Origin: Neostapfia colusana
Lineage: Eukaryota; Streptophyta; Magnoliopsida; Poales; Poaceae
Reading direction: 5' to 3'
Length of the DNA stretch: 64,000 nucleotides
NCBI GenBank assembly: GCA_030760725.1
Contig: JASWHV010000009.1
Coordinates: 89,454,780-89,518,779 of the forward strand
The position numbers and the translations under genes were made by a program. The notes under the pieces were generated by a model. It did not search any database and was not told where the DNA came from. It saw nothing but the letters and a program-made list of their open reading frames with translations. Shown piece by piece: positions 1-10,312 of this stretch. The first letter of the stretch is position 1. Each line of letters starts with the position of its first letter.

Positions 1-209
1 TCCTTAGTAAAGTGTAGGAGTTTTCATATGTCCAGCCCATCTATATCACATGTGGGAAATACCACTTTTGCAATGTGTGAGTTTGTTCTCTAATGAGCAT
101 GTTGATAATTGTTACTTGCTCTTCATTTGTGTTCATCATCCTTCCTCAAATGAGGTGTGTGGTGTGGTGATGAACACTGCCAATGTGTGTCAAAACTGAG
201 GCCCTTACA
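1..209 (-). repeat. Partial LTR start of family A, inverted
   Basis: Read on the minus strand, this stretch begins at 209 with TGTAAGGGCC and follows the beginning of the right-hand LTR at 11463 (TGTAAAGGCC, then a gttttgacaca block). It is therefore the 5' end of an LTR of the same family in opposite orientation, running off the left edge. The neighbouring plus-strand LTR starts abruptly about 110 bases into the family sequence, so positions 1-120 and 214-330 form an imperfect inverted repeat. It may be a second element inserted head to head, or a rearrangement. Confidence 0.75.
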
Positions 210-2675
210 AAGAGAAAATAACCACCATCAACATGCTCATTAGAGGGTAAACTCACAAAATGCAAAAGTGGCATTTCCCACATACATCATATAGGGGCTG
301 GACATATGAAAAACTCCTACACTTTGCTAGTAATGTCCATGCCAAGTTTCACCCAAATGCAAAACCTTTTTGAGGTACTTTTGGGTATAGCTAGAAAGAG
401 GGTAGTTTGAACTCAAATTCAAATTCAAACTGTTTTTATCCCATGAATTCAATAGCGGGAGGCATATTCTTACTCAGCACATTTTTTTGAGATCACACAC
501 CAATTTTCACTCCATTTGGAGTTGATCTTGACATGAGCTAAGTGTAGCAAATTCAAACTTTATTTGAATTTCAAACTGAACATATGCTGAAATTTAGTCA
601 AACCAAACCCAATTTGAATTCTAACCAATTCAAATGGCTCAAGGGTGAATAATTAAAATCACCATGGTCATTTTAGGGCTTACTGTTTACAACAGTAATA
701 TGGAGTTAAGTTCAGAGGTTAAAATGGGAGTGGGACCCACCTGTCAGCCACTGAATAGGTTCAACCGACTGAAGCCTTTCTCACTCGGGTCTTCGGGCTT
801 CAGCAGAGATCGCCACTGAGGGGAGGCCGCCGCGCCACCAGCAGCTTGGCCACGTGCGGGCGCAGGTCGGTTCCGAGCCCTTCTTAAGGCGCTCCACGCC
901 TCGGCCAAAGCCCTCGCCGTTTTTCTTCCCCTCGCAAGAACACAGCACCGGAATTCTTCCCTCCGCCACTCGGGACCGATTGGAGAACCACGATCAAAGC
1001 CTCCCGATCCCTCCAGAGCTACGACAAGGTACTAGGAACCTTCCTTCTTCTTCCCCGTCACTAGAAATCGGCTGAACTCGTGTGATCTCGGCTATACCGG
1101 GAGTTCCGTTCAGTGACCTAAAACCGCCGCACTTCGGGCTCCCATGGACAGCCCAACCGGGAGGTTGTCACGCCCAAGCTAAGGCGTCCCTGGACACGTT
1201 AGGGACCGATGCTGCTCACTCCCGAGCCACAGCCCGAGGGCTTGATTGTCGGCGGTGAATTTCCAGTTTTCCCCTTTCTTGGTACAGACCGACCTTCGGG
1301 TGCGGTTCTGTCAAATTCACGCTCTAGGAAAGGATAGAGGGTTGCAATCCGTTCCTACACAGACTAGACTTGGTAGCACACAAGTTGCCTTCACAACCCT
1401 TAGCCTGATAACCCCTGTACCCGGCGTATTTCGAAGCTTGCCGACGGCGGATCCTGCGGGAAGCATCGGGCGCATGGTGGGAGCTTACTTCGGACCTCCC
1501 CCGATCTGCTTCGAACCCATGCCGAGGTTCCTGAGGGACCACTGATGCTGTCCCGACGTTTGCTCGGTCGGTTGGAGTGCTAGGAAGGTCGGCCGACACG
1601 GCCGAAGTCTTTCCGAAGCCGCCGCTCGTTGCCGACCATGTGCCAGCCGTTTTCATGACGAACTGAGCCCAGAATGATGTTCTCCGAGTGGACATAGGCA
1701 GGGGCGGCCAGAATCATGAAGTTTGGAGCACCACAGAGGCTGCCGGCGAGCTCCCCGGCGAGGCATCACGGCGGCCGAACGCGGGAGTCGGGAGGAAGAC
1801 GAAGCCGGGTGGGCCACGTGTCAGCGGCTCGGATTTTAAATCCGGGATCAGTCTGTGGCTTGGATCCAGTGTGCTGGCGCGCAAAAACCCCGTGAACCCC
1901 GGTGTGCCATCGCTTCAGCGTCCGACACGTGTACCGTGGACCCACCGGCAGATTTAAACATTTCCCCGATTTTCAGATTTCATTCAAACTTCAAATCTTC
2001 ATAACTTTGGCTAGGAAACTCCAAATCGAGTGAACCAAATTTTGTTGGATTCAGATGTCTCAGTACATTACAGCAAATCAAGTTTCACTTCAGGAAAATC
2101 CTTATTTCTCCAGAATTAATTCTTCAAAGTTTAAATTTTTTAGAATTTTAACTTTAGAATCCTTTGGATGAAAATTATGAAATCTTGCTGTGATGTTCAC
2201 CAAAATATCTCTGAACTACCATAAAAATTTCAGATTCATTTGAGCTAATTTGATCCACCTAATGGTGTGGTTAATGAAACTGATCCAGAGAAAATAGAAA
2301 ATGTCCAGAAACATTTTCAGAAGTTCTCTGAAATTGTTTAGCTCATATCTTAAGCTAGGAACCTTCAAATAAAGTGAGATCAACTCCATTAGAACACTCT
2401 GAAAGTCTAGTTTTCAGAAAGTCATGGCTTGCTCCATGAAAATTCCTAGAAAACCCTAAGAGCTCCAATTAAGGTCAAGTACATAATTATTTGTGGAGGG
2501 CTCAAATGAGCTTTGCTGCAACTAAAACCTGGCCAAGTCTCTGTTTATGTTGTAACCAAGCCACATTAAAACTTTTAGAGTCATTGGGTCTGTCTAATAA
2601 GACTTATAAACTTCACAACTGTAAATTCAATTCAAATGCATTTAAATTGATACATGTACTTGTTATCTCATGTAG

Positions 2676-2756
2676 TCGCTAAGGTCGAGGAGGAACCCGA
2701 AGTCTTAGACTTTGTTACTCCGGAAGAGCAGCTAGCCTACGACCAAGAGCAGCAAG
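2676..2756 (+). other. Putative LTR exon a (family A, left copy)
   Basis: An 81-base open stretch lies between an acceptor-like ATCTCATGTAG and a non-canonical donor AG|GCAAGC. Read as 2 bases + 26 codons + 1 base it is open and rich in Glu/Asp. The right LTR copy (14572-14652) differs by a single synonymous T/C change. The exons in families C (15867-15944) and B (18056-18139) have the same phases and lengths of 78 and 84. No start codon lies within it, so an upstream exon would have to supply one. This is a hypothesis about splicing, not an established gene. Confidence 0.4.
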
Positions 2757-3610
2757 GCAAGCTCCGGTTTGCATTAACTTTTTACAAATTTTTATTGTTT
2801 TGTGCACTTACTTGAGTATCATTATTTCTTGCATTGGAGTCTTGTTTGAAAACCCAATTGCATAGCCAAGAAAACCAGGGGTTGGGATTAGAATGGAAAA
2901 CCCCGATTAGCTACTGCAATGCTAGGATAGTGTAGGATTCGGTACAAGTCGAGTAGTTGGAACTACTCGCGAGCATAGGCTAGAGGCACTCGACTCGGGT
3001 AAAGATAGCAAATGAAACACATGGCAAGAAAAATGAGACTGAGCGGAGAGTAAGGGCAACAGGACTTTGGGGTCTGGATGCTATAGCTCCGCTTGTGTCG
3101 ATTGAGGACCGAGCCGTGTGCGGGCCTGTTGAAAAAGCTAGAACAGTACGGAAGACCTACCGGCTATATGGGAACCGGGAAACTGATGTAACTCGGGTAG
3201 CTGGGTATTGAGGCATTGCCCGTCGTTCAGAGTGTAGGTTGAGAGCTTGAGATGTAAATCGGCTGGCGGCACTGAGATGTCCGTGCAGAGACATCTTGCT
3301 CGGGACGATGGGACAGGTTCAATATTTGGCTGACGGGTGAAAGGTGGTTGTGTACGGCGTCCGTGATGGTTGCTGTAGGCAACATCGAGTACGGGCGTAC
3401 GTGATGGGTTATTCGGGTAACCCTGCAGGTGTAAATCGATTATAATCGCCGTCCCTCGCGGTCAGTGAGTACCACTTGTTCACTGTACCATAACATAGAA
3501 AGAACAGGCTAGTTACATGTTAAAATGTTGCTGATTGAGAGATGGACTTTGATCGTTAATGATTTGCTGTAGTTTAGAGCTAATTAAAGTTCCTTTCAAC
3601 TTTGGGCAAA

Positions 3611-3659
3611 GTACATGAGAGAAATGTGTTTCTTGTTTGATTGCGGTTCTCTCATGTGC
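3611..3659 (+). other. Conserved LTR stem-loop (family A, left copy)
   Basis: Positions 3613-3623 pair perfectly with 3647-3657 (11 bp). Two further outer pairs, 3611-3659 and a wobble at 3612-3658, are possible. The 23-base loop contains TGTTTCTTGTTTGATTG. The loop core recurs in families C and D around stems of different sequence, and more weakly in B. It lies about 190 bases before the acceptor-like site of exon b. A role in RNA processing, packaging or another LTR RNA function is possible but unproven. Confidence 0.5.
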
Positions 3660-3847
3660 CTTAGCGTAAGGTTCTCCACAATTTGCTGCTAAAACTTGAA
3701 AGTAAGGTTCCACTAATTAGGCGAGTCCTTGCAACTGATTTTACCTCCTGTACCTATCATCCCTCATGTAGAAGTTCCATGTTTAGGCGAGACGGGTCAG
3801 ACTTGCTGAGCCTTCGTGCTCACTGCTTGTGTTTGAAGTTTTTGCAA

Positions 3848-3936
3848 GGTACTATGAGGAAGGGACTCCCGAGAAGGAGACGGAACCCCAAGAGGGGAAC
3901 CCTGTTGAGTGGGAGTCATGCACGCCGCCGTGTTAG
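3848..3936 (+). other. Putative LTR exon b (family A, left copy)
   Basis: This is the second open segment of the putative small LTR ORF. In the right copy it follows a good acceptor, TTTTTGCAG, at 15455. Here that AG is mutated to AA, so this copy may be splice-defective. Read as 2 bases and then codons it is acidic and contains YYEEGTPEKE. It ends with a Cys/Pro-rich tail (CTPPC) and TAG at 3934-3936. About 120 bases later comes AATAAA. Family C has the same layout and a similar tail (DPCTTP, stop). Confidence 0.38.
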
Positions 3937-4169
3937 TGTGCGTGTGTGCTAGCAAGGACACGTTCACGGGCTGAACGTGAACTTGATGCGTAGTCCATGC
4001 CGTGAGTGTAGACTGAACATATTTTGTTGTACAAATGTTCATAAACCTCTTTATGTAATAAAACTTTGCTTCCTCTTTGTACTTTTGATGTGTGTTATCC
4101 AGTGCTGTGCAACGCAGCACCCCTCAGCGTGATCCTGGCTCGACAAGACTGTTGGGGTCGTGTCAGCGT

Positions 4170-4181
4170 TGGTATCAGAGC
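4170..4181 (+). other. Primer binding site of element A
   Basis: TGGTATCAGAGC begins four bases after the LTR end. This 12-base motif is the usual plant PBS complementary to the 3' end of initiator tRNA-Met, and it fixes the 5' LTR boundary. Confidence 0.92.
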
Positions 4182-5668
4182 TCGCTTGAGGTTTAACGCA
4201 CTGAAAAGGTCATCTTTTTCAAAAATCCAGTGAGGAACGAGTTAGTAGCCCATATAAGGATGTTATTAGTGTATAGAAAGTGGCATACTAACCTATTTGC
4301 TTATGTCGGAAAATCGTGCATCTCGGGACGCTTTATATCTTGGGGGGTGCACGTAAGCGCTGTCCACTAGTGCGCACAAGCTGAAGGGTGGAGCCCCACG
4401 GATGGAAGGTAACCCGACCCGCTTTAATATCCTCTACGACTCTTCATTCCGTTTGGAGTATTCGAGCAACGTCTGTCCCTGGTGTGCGTGGTGCAATTTG
4501 GGAGACCCCGTCACGTGGTCAGTAACGTGAACACGTAGCTCAAGGCGTGTTTGGCTTCAGAACATCCGGGCGAGTGATGACGGCCTGGTGTGCGAACTGT
4601 ATGGATACCGGGCTCGGTGTGCAGCCTAGTCTGACGATTGTGTGAGTTATCTGCAGGTACTCTAACCATGAAACGGTAGACGTGTAGCATCCGTGTGCGA
4701 GAGACGCTTAGTGCCACTGAACTAACGAAGCCGGCTAAGTCCGGTATAGGTTTTTCTTTGTGAGGACGTAGTACCGACATGCTCTGGTGACGCATCGATG
4801 TCCCATTCCACTAAATGAACAACTTCATTGCAAAAATTTGAAAGTTTTAGTCCAAAGCATTAAAACTTGATGTAACTCCTTCCCTTAATCATGATATTCC
4901 AAGTTAACAAGTTTTCAACTTATAGGATACTAAGGACAGAGTCCCCTGTTTCCAGCTGAATTAAGGCTGAAGTTAGTCAGAGGTTAGAGGTTGAGTTCTT
5001 TCGAGGTTGGGGTCATCTGATACATTTCTGAAAAGATTTGGAAGGGTTTTACAACTTTTCTGTTGATGTCCAGAGGTATTTCACCCCTTAACCCATCGAA
5101 AAATGCAGTAGAGTTGAAACTGTTCAGAAAACAGGCCAGAACAAAAACTCTCTGTAACTCTCTGTAAATTAAGCATAACTTCCTGCATAAAAATCCAAAA
5201 ATAGAAAATGAGGTAGTTCTAGAAAGATTATGAGATGGGTTACAACTTTGTAACAGAAAGTTTTGTCAGATTTGGAGCAGAATTAACTGGAATTCTTGGA
5301 TCAAAGCAGAACCTAAAGCAGGGAGGTGCTGTCCAATTTTCTCCAGAAATTCTGTTAAATTTGACATCTCCTAACTTTTGAACCAGGACAGATCTTAGGC
5401 CAATCAAATACTCTCTGGAAATCTATTGAAGTTAGCTTTAACTTTGATGTTGAGCTCCAGAATTGGTTTTGCTTTTAGCATGGTCTAAATCAGGTTGAAA
5501 TTGAAACTGGTCAGGGCTGTCATGATGGACAGCAGATCAACAGTCAAATTTGTTTAAAGTTTGAACTATGTTTCCAAGTTTTACGAGTTCAATGACATGT
5601 TTTATGTTATAACTCAATGGTTTACTGTTTTAATAAATATTTGACATTTCTCAAATATGTTCCTACAG
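4182..5668 (+). other. Untranslated leader of element A
   Basis: About 1.5 kb between the PBS and the first internal ORF. It is AT-rich, especially 4800-5660, and holds only short chance reading frames on both strands. It ends with a pyrimidine-containing TTCCTACAG directly before an ATG at 5669, which resembles a splice acceptor. I see no other recognisable feature in it. Confidence 0.6.
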
Positions 5669-6612
5669 ATGACGGCAGATAAACAATGGGAGAACGGTTG
5701 GGTGGTGTCCCACTGTTCTCACCACAGCGGCTATCCGGAAGCATTGAGGCAAATGCTTCAATATTTCAGGTATAGCGAGATGCCACAGTACCTCGCCAAG
5801 GAGGAAGGCGAGGAGGTGAACAAGGCATGGACGATCCATGTCGAAGTTCCTGCAGGACCTACGCCACCCGGTTGGGCGCCGTTCACCGTTACGGTGAGAG
5901 GTAGACAACCCGAGGGGATGTGGCAAGAGGCAGCCCGCGACACCTTGTCGCGTTTCTGCCAACTACACGTGAGGGCTATGGAGGGCACTCATACACGCTC
6001 GTTCCGGTGGAGGGACGGGCTCATCATGTGTGGGAAGGGAGGTGCATGGAGGCAGCCGATCCGGGTTGCCCAAGGTACAACCTCGCGGAGGCAAACCTTA
6101 GCCTCCAGATGAGGGCGGGAAATGCCGTGATGGACAGCCAAGCTGTTCATACGGAGCATCTCGCCGCAAAGCTCAAAGATAGCACAAGCCATGGTGACCA
6201 TTTCGAGAGTGCTCACAGCGCACTCCGCAATATGCTCCTTCCGATGATCAAGCGACTGAACGAACAGCATAATCAGTTGCATCGTCTGGGGAAGGCAAAA
6301 AGGAAAAGCCGTGTTGACATCGTGGCGTTGCAAGAACAGGTGCAGGCTCTGACCCAGCAGAATGAGGTCCTTACTCAAGAGCGGGACGACGCTATTAAGG
6401 AAGGGCAAGGCTGGGAATAAGACTACAACCAAGCCATGGACGAGGTGCACGCGTTGCAGGACCTCGTACCCCCGGTGTTGGGCATACCGGTGGTCTTGGG
6501 TCTTCCGGCAATGGAAGAACCCGAGATGGGAGAGGAGGTTGTAGATCCGGAGCCACCAGCAGAGGTACCGGAGGAGGACGACCCACAGGAGGTTGAGTTC
6601 TACTTCGAGTAA
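5669..6612 (+). pseudogene. Extra ORF upstream of gag (ORF0), element A, broken
   Basis: An extra coding region sits between the PBS and gag, as reported for some long-LTR grass Gypsy elements such as RIRE3/RIRE8. It starts at the ATG directly after an acceptor-like CAG at 5668. The first ~100 codons have no motif I recognise. A frame change near 5960-5990 leads into a second segment (to 6420) ending in a likely coiled coil with many Gln, Glu and Leu (e.g. VDIVALQEQVQALTQQNEVL). A TAA at 6418-6420 interrupts the frame, which then stays open for 63 codons of very acidic, Pro-rich sequence to TAA at 6610-6612. Its function is unknown; a structural or Gag-associated role is only a guess. Confidence 0.6.
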
Positions 6613-6885
6613 GAGGTTACCGTTTCCAAATAGGGCAACCAGAGTGGTGTAACCCAAACTTTTGTAACCAGTGACATGTCGCGTAGACAGTAGCGTATGT
6701 ATAGGTAGTGACGACATGAGCACGACTTCTCGGAGACCCGAGAATAATGTATCTTGTATAAAGTTATGCTTTATCAATACATGTGAATGTTGTGCAAATT
6801 ACTCATGCGTCACTTCAATACCTACTGTTGCATATGGAATTTTTAAGTATGACATGTGCTAATCGCTGCTGTTTTGAATTTCAGA
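6613..6885 (+). other. Spacer between ORF0 and gag, element A
   Basis: About 270 bases without a convincing reading frame. It ends with TTTTGAATTTCAG at 6884, a splice-acceptor-like sequence one base before the gag ATG at 6886. Nothing else is recognised. Confidence 0.5.
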
Positions 6886-8103
6886 ATGACTCGTACTCGT
6901 GCCAACCCGGACGTTGGGGGTTCTATTCAAGGGGGATAAACCTCCCAACAGCCTCCCGAGGACTCCTCGGGACAGCAACAGCAGCAACAGCAATAACAAA
7001 CACCGCCACCGCCACTACCAACGGTTACATTGGCCGACATCGTTGCGGCAATGGTGTGTTCTCATCAGCAGCACACGGAGTTGCTGCAGACCCTTATTGC
7101 AAATACGTATCTACCAGAAGGACGTCAAGATCGTGAGGAGCGTCAACAGAGCTCCTACTCCGACTTCCTAGCGACTCATCCCCCGGTATTCTCAAGGGCG
7201 GATGAACCCCTCGATGCGGACAACTGGCGCCGCACGATGGAGATGAAGTTCAGGCTGCTCCAAGTGAGTGAGCAGCGCAAGACTCAGTTCGTGGTCCAAC
7301 AGCTCCAGGGATCCGCGAGTGCATGGTGGGCAAACTTCTGTTCTTCACAGCCCACCGACCGAGTTATGACCTGGGCGGAGTTTCGGACAGCCTTCAGGGC
7401 CTATAATATACCGCCAGGTCTCATGAAGAGGAAGACGCAGGAGTTTCTACACCTGCAGCAAGGGAGCCGGAACGCGCTGGAATACTCCGGGGCCTTCAAC
7501 GATCTCGCGCTCTACGCGTCGTATCATGCCAATACTGACGAAAAGCGGCGGGACCACTTCTACCAGGGGCTTAATCCGCTACTGAAGGACAAATTGGCGA
7601 TGTTTAATCGCGGCAGCCTCAACGACATAATTGATGCTGTGATTGTTCAGGAGTACTCCAGCAAGGAGTTAGCGGTGGCGGAAAGAAAGCGAAGCGCGCC
7701 GCAAAGCAGCGGAGAAGGAGGTGGTCCTTCTCAGAAATTTTGAATGGTGACTCGCCCACCATCAGGTCCACGCTGGCAGACACTACAGAGGTCGATGCCA
7801 TTCCGCAGTCGGCCCTATTCCCCACCGGTGTTCAGGCCAGCACTGCCAGTACCACCTCCGCAGCAACAACAGCAGCGGGCGATGCCGCGTGCGTATGCAA
7901 GTCAGCAGCGCATGCCGGGTTTTCATCCTCCAAGCACCGGACAAGCAGCGGCCACATGCTACAAATGTGGTCGTCCAGGACACTTCACCAGCAGTTGTCC
8001 GGAGAGACAAGGCGGCGAAGTTGCACCACAACTTCCGGGGAGGAATCAGCCCCGGAACCCTACTAATGCGCGGCGGGCAAACCCTAGGCCCGGCACCGTC
8101 CAC
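6886..8103 (+). pseudogene. gag of element A (in-frame stops)
   Basis: Gag forms the virus-like particle and binds the element RNA. I place the start at the ATG at 6886 because its frame runs into the recognisable Gag core. TAA codons at 6937 and 6994 interrupt the low-complexity Gln/Pro-rich N-terminus. The core (about 7150-7670) has the retrotransposon Gag pattern including ASAWWANF and VMTWAEFRTAF. A TGA at 7741-7743 interrupts the frame, which then continues through a Pro/Gln-rich linker to a complete CCHC zinc knuckle (CX2CX4HX4C, 7957-7998). Protease follows in the same frame, as expected for a single gag-pol polyprotein. Confidence 0.85.
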
Positions 8104-8454
8104 CAGCTTGCCATAGAGGACGTGCCAGAGGGTGAGCCAATCCTTGCGGGTATGTTTCAACTCCACCAGCATTCCACCATAGTGTTGTTTGATTCAGGCG
8201 CCACGCACAATTTTGTTAGCCAAGCTTTCATTACTAAACACAGCTTGCCAATACTACCCACCGATAGTCCATATTTGATTTGTTCACCGGGTGGGAAGAT
8301 TTCCGCAAGCGTAATGGTTTCGAAAGCACCATTATACTTAGCGGGTAGAGGGTACCCTACGTCTCTCATAATTTTAGAGTGTCAAAAGGTCGATGTCATC
8401 TTAGATATGTCGTGGTTAACCCTCCACGGCGCTGTTTTAGACACCGTCCTTTGA
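8104..8454 (+). pseudogene. Protease domain of element A
   Basis: Aspartic protease that would process the polyprotein. The active-site motif DSGATHNF is intact at 8191 onward, and a hydrophobic ILDMSWL segment near 8400 matches the usual second conserved block, with Gly replaced by Ser. It shares a frame with gag and reverse transcriptase, but a TGA at 8452-8454 closes it. It is part of the gag-pol polyprotein rather than a separate gene. Confidence 0.83.
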
Positions 8455-9527
8455 ATCGTGCACTTGAACTCAGAAGTGCACGGATCTCACTCTTTATTTC
8501 TGGACAGTCCAGAAATAAAACTTCCAAGTGTCTATCAATTCACAGCTATCAGATTGGAAGATATTCCAGTGGTCCGAGAGTTCCCTGACGTGTTCCCTGA
8601 TGATTTACCGGGGATGCCGCCCGACAGAGAGGTGGAGTTCAAGATTGAACTTGCACCCGGCACCATGCCAATATCCCGAAGGCCGTACAAGATGGCCCCC
8701 AAGGAGTGGGCTGAACTGAAAACTCAGCTGATGGACCTCCTGGAGAAGGGTTTTATTAGGCCGAGCTCCTCACCATGGGGCTGTTCGGCATTATTCGTGA
8801 AGAAGAAAGACGAGACGTTACGGCTTTGCGTGGACTATCGTCCACTAAACACCGTAACAATCAAGAACAAGTACCCGTTGCCACGGATTGACATGCTGTT
8901 TGGTCAGTTGGTAGAAGCAAAGATCTGTTCCAAGATGGATTTAAGATCCGGGTACCACCAGATTAAAATACGGGCTGAGGACATTCCGAAAACAGCTTTC
9001 TCGACGAGGTACGGACTTTATGAGTACCTGGTCATGTCCTTTGGTCTCACCAATGCTCCAGCTCACTTCATGTACTTAATGAATTCAGTATTCATGCCGG
9101 AGCTGGACAAGTTTGTCGTGGTCTTCATCGACGACATCCTGGTATATTCCATGTCGGAGGAAGATCACAAGAAGCATCTGCGTATAGTCTTGCAACGGCT
9201 GTGGGATCGCAAGCTATACGCGAAATTCAGCAAATGTGAATTCTGGATATTGCAAGTGCCTTTTCTCGGGCATATCATCTCAGCGGAGGGCATCGCTGTA
9301 GACCCAAGCAAGATCACACAAGTGCTGAATTGGAAATCCCCGAGAACTGTTCATGAGGTACGGAGTTTCCTCGGACTCGCGGGATATTATCGGAGGTTCA
9401 TTCCGAACTTCTCAAAGATTGCCAAGCCTATGACGGAGCTGCTGAAGAAGGCTACCAAATATGTTTGGGGTCCAGCATGTGAAGCAGCATTCAAGGCTTT
9501 AGTCAAGCACCTAACATCAGCACCGGT
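8455..9527 (+). pseudogene. Reverse transcriptase domain of element A
   Basis: Ty3/Gypsy reverse transcriptase. It contains the order LCVDYRPLN, KMDLRSGYHQI, YEYLVMSFGLTNAP and the catalytic FIDD at 9124-9138, followed by FLGHIIS and the connection motif FLGLAGYYRRFI. The whole catalytic core is open. Just after the RT/RNase H boundary a T run near 9525-9529 appears one base too long compared with the frame that continues at 9530, so the ribosome would leave the frame. The upstream TGA at 8452 also separates it from protease. Confidence 0.9.
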
Positions 9528-10312
9528 TTTTGGCGCAGCCAGACACAACAAAACCGTTCGATGTGTATTGCGATGCATCCGGCATTGGGCTCGGATGTGT
9601 GCTGATGCAAGACCGAAGATTGGTCGCGTATGGGTTACGGCAGCTTGGAAACCATGAGCAGAATTATCCAACTCACGATTTGGAGCTCGCTGCCGTGGTA
9701 CTTGCACTAAAAATCTGGAGGCACTACCTACTCGGTAACCTCGTACATTTATATACCGACCACAAGAGCCTCAAGTACATATTCACTCAGAAGGAGCTGA
9801 ACATGAGGCAGCGAAGATGGTTAGAATTGATAAAGGATTATGAAATAGATATCCATTATCACCCCGTCAAAGCAAACATAGTGGCGGATGCGCAGAGTCG
9901 CAAGTCACACGTCAATAATTTGACCATCACACCATTGGAAGAGAGCGAACCACCACTGCATGAGATTCCACATGGAGCTCTCTACAACTTAGCTTTGATC
10001 CCCACCATCCGTGAAGAGATAGCGGCAGCTCAGAAACATGACAAGGATATGTCGCATTTGCGGAGACATATAGGCAGTGGGGAGCTTAAATGTTTCCGGA
10101 AGGACGAAGACGGCGTCCTATGGTTCAAGGACCGGATCATCGTACCCCGTAACCCAGAATTACGGAAGAAAATCTTTGATGAGGCTCACTTATCAAAGTT
10201 TTCTATTCACCCCGGAAGCAGCAAAATGTATCAAGAACTCAGAAGCAAGTTTTGGTGGACACGGATGAAGCGGGAGATCGCCAAGTACGTGTCCGAGTGT
10301 GATACATGTTGA
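9528..10312 (+). pseudogene. RNase H and integrase N-terminus of element A
   Basis: Continuation of pol in the shifted frame. RNase H motifs are visible: DVYCDASGIGLGCVL at the start, then LELAAVVLALKIWRHYL and YTDHKSL. The integrase zinc-binding segment follows, with conserved His residues around HLSKFSIHPG and the pair CDTC at the end. A TGA at 10310-10312 directly after the last Cys breaks the frame. The reading frame resumes on the other side as integrase core. Confidence 0.88.

Larger units (their letters stand above)
214..4165 (+). repeat. 5' LTR of element A (5'-truncated)
   Basis: Direct repeat of 11463-15774. It ends in TGTCA at 4165, immediately before the PBS, and the other copy ends in the same TGTCA. 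The first 110 bases of the family are missing and replaced by the inverted copy at 1-209. The LTR holds a GC-rich leader-like block (about 780-1050), AT-rich unknown sequence (1980-2660), a putative small spliced ORF, a stem-loop and a polyadenylation-type AATAAA at 4057-4062. Because that signal lies only about 100 bases from the LTR end, the repeated R region is probably long and U5 short. Confidence 0.88.

Noticed and set aside
1246..1957. Open frames in the GC-rich part of the A LTR on both strands
   Set aside because: The corresponding right LTR copy keeps them only partly and with different lengths, and no motif is visible. I could not support them as genes.
5989..6777. 262-codon open frame on the minus strand
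   Set aside because: It is antisense to ORF0 of element A and has no motif. Its openness follows from the codon use of the plus-strand ORF.
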